Origin: Bacteroidota bacterium
GTDB lineage: Bacteria > Bacteroidota > Bacteroidia > Chitinophagales > LD1
Direction of reading: 5' to 3'
Length of the DNA: 64,000 nucleotides
Assembly: GCA_018267385.1 (NCBI GenBank)
Contig: JAFDYN010000011.1
Location: forward strand, 1-64,000
Below the pieces are notes generated by a model, which saw only the letters and a program-made list of their open reading frames with translations, was not told the DNA's origin and did not search any database. Positions 16,060 through 23,088 of the stretch are shown here, one piece after another (within the stretch, counting starts at the first letter, position 1; each line of letters opens with the position of its first letter). Both the position numbers and the translations under genes were made by a program.

Positions 16060-17946
16060 ATGAAAAGGACTACTTACAAAATTACTTTCTTATGCGCTCT
16101 GCTGCTTTCATTTGGGATGCTACGCGCGCAGTATGTGCCCATACCGGACGCAGGTTTCGGAACCTGGCTATCTAATCATGGCTATTCTTCTGCCCTGACG
16201 GGCAATAGTACTGCTGGCTGGCAGCTGGATACGACCAATAGCCTCGTTTTATCTGCTACCGACCTGCAGCAGTCGGGTGACACCACTTATACAAACATTA
16301 CAGGTGTGCAGTATTTTAAAAATCTCCAGAACCTTACGTTTTCTGACAACTACAGGCTGACAGGTGTGCCACCCTATTTCAATGCTACACTGGAACACCT
16401 GGATCTCTCAAACTCAGGCGTGGCCTCACTGCCGGACCTTCCTGCTAATCTGCGGGATCTGCAGATCAATGGTACCCCACTGCAAAACCTGCCACCCCTG
16501 CCCGGCACTATCCAGCGCCTATGGATAGGCTATGGCGCTCCAAAGGTGCTCACAATACTGCCAGACAGCCTGCAGGACTTTGATGCTACCAGCGCCGGCC
16601 TGAGTAGCCTGCCTCCGGTGCCGCAGCATATCCTCTATATGTTTCTGAGCTATAACCAGCTGACCACTATCCCCGCGCTACCCGATACGATGACCACGCT
16701 GATGGTAGACAATAATGCCCTGACCTCACTGACCAATTTGCCACAGTATGCGAGTGATATAGACGTATCTGATAATACCGGCCTGACCTGCCTGCCCCCC
16801 TTCACCCGCATCACCCAGCTTAGATTTAGCAATACAGCTATAGCGTGCGTGCCCAGCTATAATGTGAGCATGGGCACGCCGGTGATCACCAGTGTGCCAC
16901 TTTGCAGTACTTCCAATCCTAATGGCTGTATATTTCAGAGACTGGTGTACCCGGGTGATGCTAATAATGACCGTACCGCCGACAATGCAGACCTGCTGAA
17001 TGTAGGGCTCGGCTATGGTACCAGCGGACCGGCGCGTACAGGCGCAGTATCTACATGGCTGGGGCAGACTGCCACAGACTGGACCGACACTTTTGTCACG
17101 GGCCTCAACTATAAGTTTGGCGACTGCGATGGCAACGGGACCATCAATGCAGATGATACGCTCCCTATTATGATCAACTTTGGTATGACACATGGCAAAA
17201 ATGAAGGCACAGCTCCCTGGCGCAGTGGCGTGCCGGGCCTCAAGGTCTCATTCTCTCAAGATACCGTACAGACAGGAGATACACTCATTACGACCTTCTA
17301 CCTCGGAGACTCAGTTTCGACTGTGAGCAATATTTATGGCCTTGCATTTACCTATCATTATGATCCTTTAGTGAATGATACTTCTTCGGTACGTTTTAGT
17401 TTTCTCTCCTCATGGCTCGGCACGAGCGCCAATAGCATATCGATCTACAAAGACCTGACCGCTGCCGGCCAGATCAAAGCCGCTATCACAGGTATCGATC
17501 ATATCAGCCGGTCGGGCAGTGGTGCTATCGCACAGATGTATTCACGTATTACCTCTGATAATATCAACGGGAAAGACCTGGCCTACTATAATAACCTAGG
17601 CTATATCTCAGATATCACAGCTGTAGATGCCGCCGGTCACGCTATACAGCTCAACGCGGGACAAGACTCTGCCCGCGTAGCATACGAGCCATCAGGCCTG
17701 CATGATCCGGATAATGCCGCTATAATACTCTATCCTAATCCTGCTTCTGGTCATGTATACATCAGATCCGGTGTACAAGTAGAATCTGTAGTGCTCTATG
17801 ACGCGCTAGGGCAGACCATACTAGCTCAAGATGCCAATAGCAAGACCTTGAGCCTCGACCTGAGCGGTATAGCCGCCGGAGCCTATACCGTGGCTATCAG
17901 GACACTGGCGGGTATCAAAAATGTTAGGTTCATTATTACTCAATAG
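16060..17946 (+). CDS. T9SS surface protein with leucine-rich repeats and dockerin-like loops
   Basis: A 628-aa exported protein. ATG 16060 gives the signal peptide MKRTTYKITFLCALLLSFGM ending LRAQ; the earlier in-frame start adds no signal. Residues about 40-285 form bacterial leucine-rich repeats (LEHLDLSNSGVASLPDLP, LRDLQINGTPLQNLPPLP and so on). They are followed by two Ca-binding dockerin-like loops (GDANNDRTADNADLL, DCDGNGTINADDT), the NIYGLAFTYHYDPL beta-sandwich domain and a type A sorting domain (IILYPNPASGHVYI, AAGAYTVAIRT). From the first loop onward it is a homologue of the 12210-14372 protein, but its N-terminal recognition module is unrelated, so the two genes look like a swap of binding heads on a common base. 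It is divergent from the 472-aa paralogue. Confidence 0.83.
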   Translation: MKRTTYKITFLCALLLSFGMLRAQYVPIPDAGFGTWLSNHGYSSALTGNSTAGWQLDTTNSLVLSATDLQQSGDTTYTNITGVQYFKNLQNLTFSDNYRLTGVPPYFNATLEHLDLSNSGVASLPDLPANLRDLQINGTPLQNLPPLPGTIQRLWIGYGAPKVLTILPDSLQDFDATSAGLSSLPPVPQHILYMFLSYNQLTTIPALPDTMTTLMVDNNALTSLTNLPQYASDIDVSDNTGLTCLPPFTRITQLRFSNTAIACVPSYNVSMGTPVITSVPLCSTSNPNGCIFQRLVYPGDANNDRTADNADLLNVGLGYGTSGPARTGAVSTWLGQTATDWTDTFVTGLNYKFGDCDGNGTINADDTLPIMINFGMTHGKNEGTAPWRSGVPGLKVSFSQDTVQTGDTLITTFYLGDSVSTVSNIYGLAFTYHYDPLVNDTSSVRFSFLSSWLGTSANSISIYKDLTAAGQIKAAITGIDHISRSGSGAIAQMYSRITSDNINGKDLAYYNNLGYISDITAVDAAGHAIQLNAGQDSARVAYEPSGLHDPDNAAIILYPNPASGHVYIRSGVQVESVVLYDALGQTILAQDANSKTLSLDLSGIAAGAYTVAIRTLAGIKNVRFIITQ

Positions 17947-18054
17947 GTGAGCGTATGCCGTGGCCGGGTAGGGCTGCGGCATTTTAGAGCGCATACCGGG
18001 CGGAGCAGCATCTCCCATTATGGGTTTTTCCCTGCTCTCTCTATTATGCAAAAA

Positions 18055-18085
18055 AATAGCCCCGCGTCTGCGAGGCTATTCTTGC
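18055..18085. terminator. bidirectional terminator before mscL
   Basis: AATAGCC (18055-18061) pairs with GGCTATT (18074-18080), and an inner CGC/GCG pair extends the stem. It is preceded by A6 and followed by CTTGCT. It lies between the T9SS gene and the converging mscL, so the A-run gives the T-tail for the minus strand. Confidence 0.7.
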
Positions 18086-18100
18086 TATACTCAGTAGTTT

Positions 18101-18529
18101 CTACTTTTTGAGGGAGTCGCGGATCTCTACCAGCAGCTTGTCTGTAGTAGACAGCTCCGGTGCTGCCGGTGCCACTACAGGTGCCTCTTCTTTCTTCTTC
18201 ATAGAGTTGATACCCTTGATAAAGAGGAAGAGCACGAAGGCTACGATGATAAAGTTGACCACTATCTGTACAAAATTGCCCCAGGCCAGTATGGCAGCGC
18301 CGGCTTCTTTTGCTTTGGCATAGGTAGTGTAGTTGCTACCATCCAGGGATACAAAGTTATCCGTGAAGCTGACACCTTTCAGGACCACCTTTGAGATGAC
18401 CGGCATGATGATGTCATTTACCATAGAGTCCACTATTTTGCCAAATGCAGCGCCGATGATCACACCGACTGCCAGGTCCACTACGTTGCCTTTCATGGCA
18501 AACTCCTTAAATTCCTTGAGCATTCCCAT
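18101..18529 (-). CDS. mscL: large-conductance mechanosensitive channel MscL
   Basis: A 142-aa inner-membrane channel that opens under membrane tension to release solutes during hypo-osmotic shock. The N-terminus [20 protein letters not shown] is the family signature, followed by TM1 with the gate region [20 protein letters not shown], a periplasmic loop ([19 protein letters not shown]), TM2 ([21 protein letters not shown]) and a charged C-terminal helix. Length is normal. ATG 18529 adds two residues before the usual MLKEF start at 18523; either is possible. It is a single-gene unit between a terminator and the pirin gene. Confidence 0.96.
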   Translation of the reverse strand: MGMLKEFKEFAMKGNVVDLAVGVIIGAAFGKIVDSMVNDIIMPVISKVVLKGVSFTDNFVSLDGSNYTTYAKAKEAGAAILAWGNFVQIVVNFIIVAFVLFLFIKGINSMKKKEEAPVVAPAAPELSTTDKLLVEIRDSLKK

Positions 18530-18610
18530 ATACTTAATCTTTAGGGTTAAAAAATAGTTTAGAACCTAAAGCTATAAATTAAATCTACAAAGAAGGGGAC
18601 GTATAGCATT

Positions 18611-19330
18611 CTATTGCAATATCATAGGCACATCCATCAGCAGTAATTCTGCATCAGCATCAGCCGTGATATGCAGTACATCTGTATCAGAGATGCCGAG
18701 GCCATCCCGCTTATTCAGGCTGGTGCCATTGATGGTCACATCTCCTGATATCACAAAGGCGTAGACGCCATTGCCGGGCTTCCTGACCAGATAGTCTGTC
18801 TGAAAGCCTTTCTCCAGTGATCCTATACTAAACCATGCATCCTGATGTATCCAGAGGCCGCTCTCTGCCGGTCCAGGCCCGAGTAGCTGCTGGAATTTGT
18901 TGATGCGGTCTTCCTTTTTGAAGGCGGCCTGTCCGTAGCGGGGGGTGACATTGCCCTCTCGGGGGAAGAGCCATATCTGGAGCAGCTTCAGCGGATCGGT
19001 CTTGCTCGCATTGTACTCGCTGTGGTAGATACCTGTACCAGCGCTCATCACCTGCACCTCGCCTGCCCGCACCACCTCCTCGTGCCCCATGCTGTCCTTG
19101 TGTGCCACGGCACCCTCCAGCGGGATGGTGATGATCTCCATATTGTCATGCGGGTGCTTGCCAAAGCCCATACCCGCTGCGATGGTATCATCATTCAGCA
19201 CGCGCAGCACACCGAAGTGTACGCGGGAGCGGTCAGTGTAGTCAGCGAAACTGAAAGTATGCCAGGCATTGAGCCAGCCATGATCGGCATGACCACGGGT
19301 GTTGGCTTTATGCAGTGTTGTCTTTTCCAT
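18611..19330 (-). CDS. pirin-family cupin protein
   Basis: A 239-aa bicupin of the pirin/YhhW type. The metal-binding motif is seen in GFGKHPHDNMEIITIPLEG (two His, then Glu) and MSAGTGIYHSEYN in the first cupin. The N-terminal RGHADHGWLNAWHTFSFADY block is typical of YhhW. Some family members show quercetin 2,3-dioxygenase activity, while others act as redox-responsive transcription cofactors, so the substrate cannot be assigned. The second cupin is poorly conserved, as usual. It is transcribed alone from a perfect -7 element (TATCTTTG) that lies next to a perfect 12-bp palindrome. Confidence 0.9.
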   Translation of the reverse strand: MEKTTLHKANTRGHADHGWLNAWHTFSFADYTDRSRVHFGVLRVLNDDTIAAGMGFGKHPHDNMEIITIPLEGAVAHKDSMGHEEVVRAGEVQVMSAGTGIYHSEYNASKTDPLKLLQIWLFPREGNVTPRYGQAAFKKEDRINKFQQLLGPGPAESGLWIHQDAWFSIGSLEKGFQTDYLVRKPGNGVYAFVISGDVTINGTSLNKRDGLGISDTDVLHITADADAELLLMDVPMILQ

Positions 19331-19351
19331 ATTGTTATCGTTTTAGTAGCA

Positions 19352-19383
19352 CAAAGATACAACAAAAATAAATGTTGCAACAT
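19352..19383 (-). promoter_or_regulatory. pirin promoter with overlapping palindrome
   Basis: On the minus strand a perfect -7 box TATCTTTG lies at 19359-19352, with GTTG 18 nt upstream as a weak -33. The perfect palindrome ATGTTGCAACAT (19372-19383) covers the -33 region, the position expected of a repressor operator. Confidence 0.5.
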
Positions 19384-19416
19384 ATAATTGTGCTATTTAA
19401 CGACTTTTTAGATAGA

Positions 19417-19653
19417 TCAGATATCCTGCAGGTGCTCCGTCTTGCAGCTATGCTCGAGCACGATCTTGGTAGAGGTCTCGCTGGGAGAGAGGCTGATGGC
19501 CGGGAGCTCGTCTATAGTGAGGCGTATAGCGTCCCACTCGGCGGCGAGAGCCGGGTCTGCGGCTATCTGTGCCTGCAGCGCAGCGGCTTCTTTTTCTGTC
19601 AGTTCGCCGTAGGCGAGCAGTATGAGGAGGTCAGATGTAGAGCTTTGTATCAT
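19417..19653 (-). CDS. small anti-sigma-like hypothetical protein
   Basis: A 78-aa acidic helical protein. The opening (STSDLLILLAYGELTEKEAA, then LQAQIAADPALAAEWDAI) matches the pattern of a short Bacteroidota family that looks like the N-terminal helical part of anti-sigma factors, and the tail has the usual PSETSTKIVLEHS. There is no Cys/His zinc-binding set and no membrane segment. The function is unknown. It stands alone, reading towards the pirin gene. Codon use is consistent with a real gene. Confidence 0.6.
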   Translation of the reverse strand: MIQSSTSDLLILLAYGELTEKEAAALQAQIAADPALAAEWDAIRLTIDELPAISLSPSETSTKIVLEHSCKTEHLQDI

Positions 19654-19759
19654 GTTGGTTTTTTGATGTTGATCAATCGATGCCCCTTATAAACGCCGGA
19701 TAGGTTTTTTATTGTGCTTTCGCGGCCCTTTGGCTATGAAAAGCGATACGCTGGCTGAA

Positions 19760-20110
19760 TCATCCTGCTTTTGATGGCCGTAGTAGCCAGCCTCCGGCCG
19801 GCATCAGCACCACTACGAGGATACAGATAGCGGCCAGGTGCCCATAGACCGTGTACTGGCTCCAGGCGCAGCGCGCGTGATACACAAACGGATAGATGGC
19901 GCCGATAGTATAGAGCAGCCAGCCGATCTGAGGTGGGCGCACTACACAGTACAGGCACAGACAATAGCTAATCAGGTGTACGATATGAGACCAGACAGGT
20001 TCGCTGCTGAATGGACGAGCCAGGCCTACCACATGCACACCCAGGCAGATGATCAGAAAGAGAATCATCAGTCTGCGAAAAATGACGTCTATCATAGGCG
20101 AAAGATACAT
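19760..20110 (-). CDS. small integral membrane protein
   Basis: A 116-aa hypothetical protein with about four hydrophobic helices (residues about 12-29, 41-58, 63-80 and 88-106) and a short basic end (RPSKAG). The start may be ATG 20110 or the next in-frame ATG at 20095 (MIDVIFRRLMILFL), which looks more natural. No family is recognised. It is divergent from the MbnP-like lipoprotein gene. Confidence 0.5.
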   Translation of the reverse strand: MYLSPMIDVIFRRLMILFLIICLGVHVVGLARPFSSEPVWSHIVHLISYCLCLYCVVRPPQIGWLLYTIGAIYPFVYHARCAWSQYTVYGHLAAICILVVVLMPAGGWLLRPSKAG

Positions 20111-20200
20111 CTTAAATTAACTTCATGTTTAACAAAAAATACGAAAGGATGGCCGGTGGTGGCCGTATTTATTGGTAACTTCATTGCTCATTCTGTTTTT

Positions 20201-20908
20201 ATGAGAAAGTACTACGTCCTTCTGTTCATGGGCATCGCCCTATTTCTGGCCTCCTGCCGCAAAGACCCGGCTACGCTCAGCCTGACCGTGCAGCCCAAAT
20301 GGGGATCAGATAACCTGCAACTCAATACCGTCTACTCCTCGCCTGGCGGCTATATGAAGTTCTCGGATTTCGGTATGTATCTGTCTCACATCAAACTGGT
20401 GAAGACCGATAATAGCGAAGTGGAGGTAGACTCTATGGCTCTCATAAACTATGCAAATAATGCCATCAGGATCGACCTGAAAGCAGTAGAGGGCAGTTAC
20501 AAGGGCATCAAGTTTGGGATAGGGCTGGACTCTGCACAGAATGCCATAAGCCCCGATCACGTGGATGATCAGTCTGCATATAAAAATAATGTGCTGTACT
20601 GGTCCATGGGGTTAGATCATCTTTTTATCTCTATGACAGGTTTCTCCGGCTCCAGCTCTAGCCTGGGGGACGTCTTTTTTTATCATATCGGCACTAATGC
20701 TATGTATAGGACTACTGAGGTAGACCAGCCCTTCTCTGTAGCGGCGGGCAGCAACACCAGCCTGACACTCGATGCTGATATATCAAAGGTCTTTAGTGGT
20801 GCCAATGGTGTAAATGTGCTGACGCAGCCCGGCACGCATAGCACAGACTCGGTAGCTATAGCGGTAAAAGTAGCAGACAATTTTACTCAGATATTTACCC
20901 TCCAGTAA
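20201..20908 (+). CDS. MbnP-like periplasmic lipoprotein
   Basis: A 235-aa lipoprotein: signal YVLLFMGIALFLAS then Cys (lipobox LASC). The mature part has the MbnP-family pattern: an N-terminal strand LSLTVQPKWGSDNLQLN, then SDFGMYLSHIKLV, then a Trp-containing NNVLYWSMGLDHLFI segment. Characterised MbnP proteins bind copper after a partner di-haem enzyme, MbnH, converts a conserved Trp to kynurenine. The partner gene lies just 1 bp downstream. ATG 20201 is chosen because the longer upstream frame has no signal peptide. No methanobactin genes are present, so this is the stand-alone form of the pair. Copper binding is inference. Confidence 0.8.
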   Translation: MRKYYVLLFMGIALFLASCRKDPATLSLTVQPKWGSDNLQLNTVYSSPGGYMKFSDFGMYLSHIKLVKTDNSEVEVDSMALINYANNAIRIDLKAVEGSYKGIKFGIGLDSAQNAISPDHVDDQSAYKNNVLYWSMGLDHLFISMTGFSGSSSSLGDVFFYHIGTNAMYRTTEVDQPFSVAAGSNTSLTLDADISKVFSGANGVNVLTQPGTHSTDSVAIAVKVADNFTQIFTLQ

Positions 20909-20909
20909 G

Positions 20910-22058
20910 ATGTGGCAATCATCCAGACTTTATGCTACAGTGCTATGCGCACTGACCATAGTGCTGCTGGCACAGTGCAAGCACGATCCACCGATCACGC
21001 CGGGTGGCAACGGGTCCACTGATACATTATATACCAGTACGCCATATACGTTCTCGCAGACCAGCGGTGGTATCTACTCCTATAGAAAGGTGAAAGTCCC
21101 CTCTGATAACCCTGAGACCTATGAAGGCATCAGGCTGGGGCGTATGCTATTTTATGATTCTACCCTGTCCATCAATAGGCAGGTGTCATGTGGCAGCTGC
21201 CACAAGCAGGAATATTCATTTGGTGATAATCAGAGGCTAAGCCAGAATGTACACGGCCCTACCAAGCGCAACGCCTCTACACTGGTCAATCTGGGCATCA
21301 ATTCTATTTTCTTTTGGGATGGCAGGCAGGCTACGATAGAGACTGCAGTGGATGACGCCCTGACACACGAGCAGAGTCCTGATATGTCAGCACTTTTCGC
21401 ATATCTGGATACGACCCCGGTATACAAGTACTTATTCGGCAAAGCCTTTGGGAAACCAGTGGATAATGCGCCGCTGGTGACCGAGGATAAAATAGTAAAA
21501 GCCATTGCCCAATTCATCCGTACCCTGCGGGCAGAAGACTCAAGGTATGACAAATACAACAAGGGGGATGCCAGCGCGCTGACCACCGGCGAGCTGAATG
21601 GAATGAATATCTTCTTTGATCAGCAGAAGGGTGACTGTGTGCACTGCCACATGGATGCACCCTATCTGACACTGGCCAATGTCAATGTGCCGATGCGCAA
21701 TAATGCATTGGATACAGTGGCTAATGTTTCTCAGTTTGCAGATATAGGCTATGGCCAGGTGACGGGGCTGCTGAGTGACTATGGCAAGTTTAAAATACCG
21801 GCCCTGCGCAATGTGGAGGTCTCAGCACCATATATGCATGATGGCAGGTTCACCACACTCGAGCAGGTAGTAGATCACTATGGCAGCTATGACAGCCTGA
21901 GGAAATCTCCTACTGTAGACCCGCTGATGGAGCGGCTAGTCTATCCTAATATACCAGACCTGACAGCACAGCAGAAATCTGACCTGGTAGCATTCCTCAA
22001 GACTTTGACAGATACAGCTTTCCTGCACAATCCGGATTTTTCCAATCCGTTTCATTAG
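20910..22058 (+). CDS. di-haem cytochrome c peroxidase-family lipoprotein (MbnH/MauG-like)
   Basis: A 382-aa periplasmic protein with lipobox LLAQC after a short signal peptide. It has two CxxCH haem motifs, CGSCH and CVHCH, the two-domain layout of bacterial cytochrome c peroxidases, MauG and MbnH. Other family marks are LGRMLFYDSTLSINRQVSC, FFWDGRQATIE, FKIPALRNVEVSAPYMHDGR and a terminal LVAFLKTLTD. Its start follows the MbnP-like stop by 1 bp, so the two are translationally coupled. By analogy with MbnH it may oxidise a Trp of the partner. A classical peroxide-reducing role remains possible. Confidence 0.88.
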   Translation: MWQSSRLYATVLCALTIVLLAQCKHDPPITPGGNGSTDTLYTSTPYTFSQTSGGIYSYRKVKVPSDNPETYEGIRLGRMLFYDSTLSINRQVSCGSCHKQEYSFGDNQRLSQNVHGPTKRNASTLVNLGINSIFFWDGRQATIETAVDDALTHEQSPDMSALFAYLDTTPVYKYLFGKAFGKPVDNAPLVTEDKIVKAIAQFIRTLRAEDSRYDKYNKGDASALTTGELNGMNIFFDQQKGDCVHCHMDAPYLTLANVNVPMRNNALDTVANVSQFADIGYGQVTGLLSDYGKFKIPALRNVEVSAPYMHDGRFTTLEQVVDHYGSYDSLRKSPTVDPLMERLVYPNIPDLTAQQKSDLVAFLKTLTDTAFLHNPDFSNPFH

Positions 22059-22065
22059 AAATAGC

Positions 22066-22755
22066 CTAAGCTTTCTGAAACAGGGAGGCGATACCGAAGG
22101 CGGCGCCTGCGGCCAGGGCACCGATAACCATGGTATTGAGCGCACCCTTGAAAGGAGGCTGGCCCGTGACGCGGCTTTTGATATAGCCAAAGACCAGCAG
22201 TGCGGCCAGTGTGACGATCACGGATACGATCAGCGCCATATGTACATCTGCCATGATCAGGTAGGGTAGCAGCGGTATGAGCCCGCCGGCTATGTATGAC
22301 GCTCCGATGGTCAGGGCGCTATTGCGGGCACGGTTGGCACTCGGCTGTTCCAGCCCCAGTTCATAGCGCATCATAAAGTCTACGTACTTCTTCTTATCCT
22401 TAGAGAGCTCATCTACTATCCGGTCCTGCACATCCTCTGCTATACCATAGTGCGCAAAGATCTCTTTGACCTCAGCGCGCTCCTTCTCCGGGAATGCATC
22501 TACCTCATAGTACTCCCGTGCTTCTTCTGATTTATAGTGCTCCAGCTCCGTACGGCCGGACAGGTAGCCGCCCAGGCCCATGGCTATACTGCCGGCAGCT
22601 ATCTCTGCTATGCCCGCTGTGACGATGATGTGTGTAGAGTCTACTGCGCCACTCAGGCCCGCAGCCAGTGCAAATGGCACCGTAAGGCCATCGGCCATGC
22701 CTATCACTATATCACGGACAAGGTCAGAGCTCTCAAAGTGTTTTTCCTCATGCAT
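22066..22755 (-). CDS. VIT1/CCC1-family Fe/Mn transporter
   Basis: A 229-aa membrane protein of the VIT1/CCC1 family, which moves Fe2+ or Mn2+ out of the cytoplasm. The family motif DIVIGMADGLTVPFALAAGL forms TM1, followed by IAEIAAGSIAMGLGGYLS. A cytoplasmic helical metal-binding insert rich in Glu (EEAREYYEVDAFPEKERAEV) comes next, then three more TM helices. ATG 22755 is used rather than a TTG nine bases upstream. It is divergent from the DUF2892/cco cluster, and the palindromic box at 22801-22812 sits between them, so it may share that control. Ion choice cannot be told from sequence. Confidence 0.9.
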   Translation of the reverse strand: MHEEKHFESSDLVRDIVIGMADGLTVPFALAAGLSGAVDSTHIIVTAGIAEIAAGSIAMGLGGYLSGRTELEHYKSEEAREYYEVDAFPEKERAEVKEIFAHYGIAEDVQDRIVDELSKDKKKYVDFMMRYELGLEQPSANRARNSALTIGASYIAGGLIPLLPYLIMADVHMALIVSVIVTLAALLVFGYIKSRVTGQPPFKGALNTMVIGALAAGAAFGIASLFQKA

Positions 22756-22800
22756 GCGGTGCAAATTAGGATTTAATCACAATGATATGAAACCCGATGC

Positions 22801-22812
22801 TGACAAAAGTCA
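22801..22812. promoter_or_regulatory. TGAC-N4-GTCA box 1 (cco cluster / VIT1)
   Basis: TGACAAAAGTCA, a perfect inverted repeat of a CRP/FNR-like type. A -7-like CACATTTG begins 34 nt downstream (22835-22842), which would place the box centre near -41.5 for the cco-side promoter, a class II activation site. It is also 46 bp upstream of the divergent VIT1 start. Confidence 0.6.
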
Positions 22813-22885
22813 TATGCAGTTCTAACGGCGCTCACACATTTGCTCTCCGCCAGTCGCCACCTTTGTGTCACTAAAACTAAAAGTC

Positions 22886-23086
22886 ATGAAAAAGAACATT
22901 GGCGCATTTGACGGAGTATTTCGTATGATCCTCGGATTTGTATTCCTCGCCTACGGCATCCTGGCAGGTCCGTGGTGGATCGCGCTTTTCTCTCTGATAC
23001 CATTTGTCACAGCAGCGCTCTTCTACTGCCCGCTGTATGATCTGGTAGGTGTGAGCACCTGCGACGAAAGCGAGGTACAGCAATAG
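22886..23086 (+). CDS. DUF2892 small membrane protein
   Basis: A 66-aa protein of the DUF2892 (YgaP-type inner-membrane) family: MKKNIGAFDGVFRMILGFVF is followed by a second hydrophobic helix and the conserved FYCPLYDLVGVSTC end with two Cys. ATG 22886 is chosen over an upstream GTG because it begins with the family start. The gene ends 2 bp before ccoI, so it leads the cbb3 assembly cluster. Its function is unknown; the location points to membrane redox or metal handling. Confidence 0.85.
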   Translation: MKKNIGAFDGVFRMILGFVFLAYGILAGPWWIALFSLIPFVTAALFYCPLYDLVGVSTCDESEVQQ

Positions 23087-23088
23087 TC

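Noticed and set aside
19838-20200. Longer frame giving a 356-aa MbnP-like protein
   Set aside because: The extra 121 codons are antisense to the membrane protein gene and would bury the lipoprotein signal peptide.
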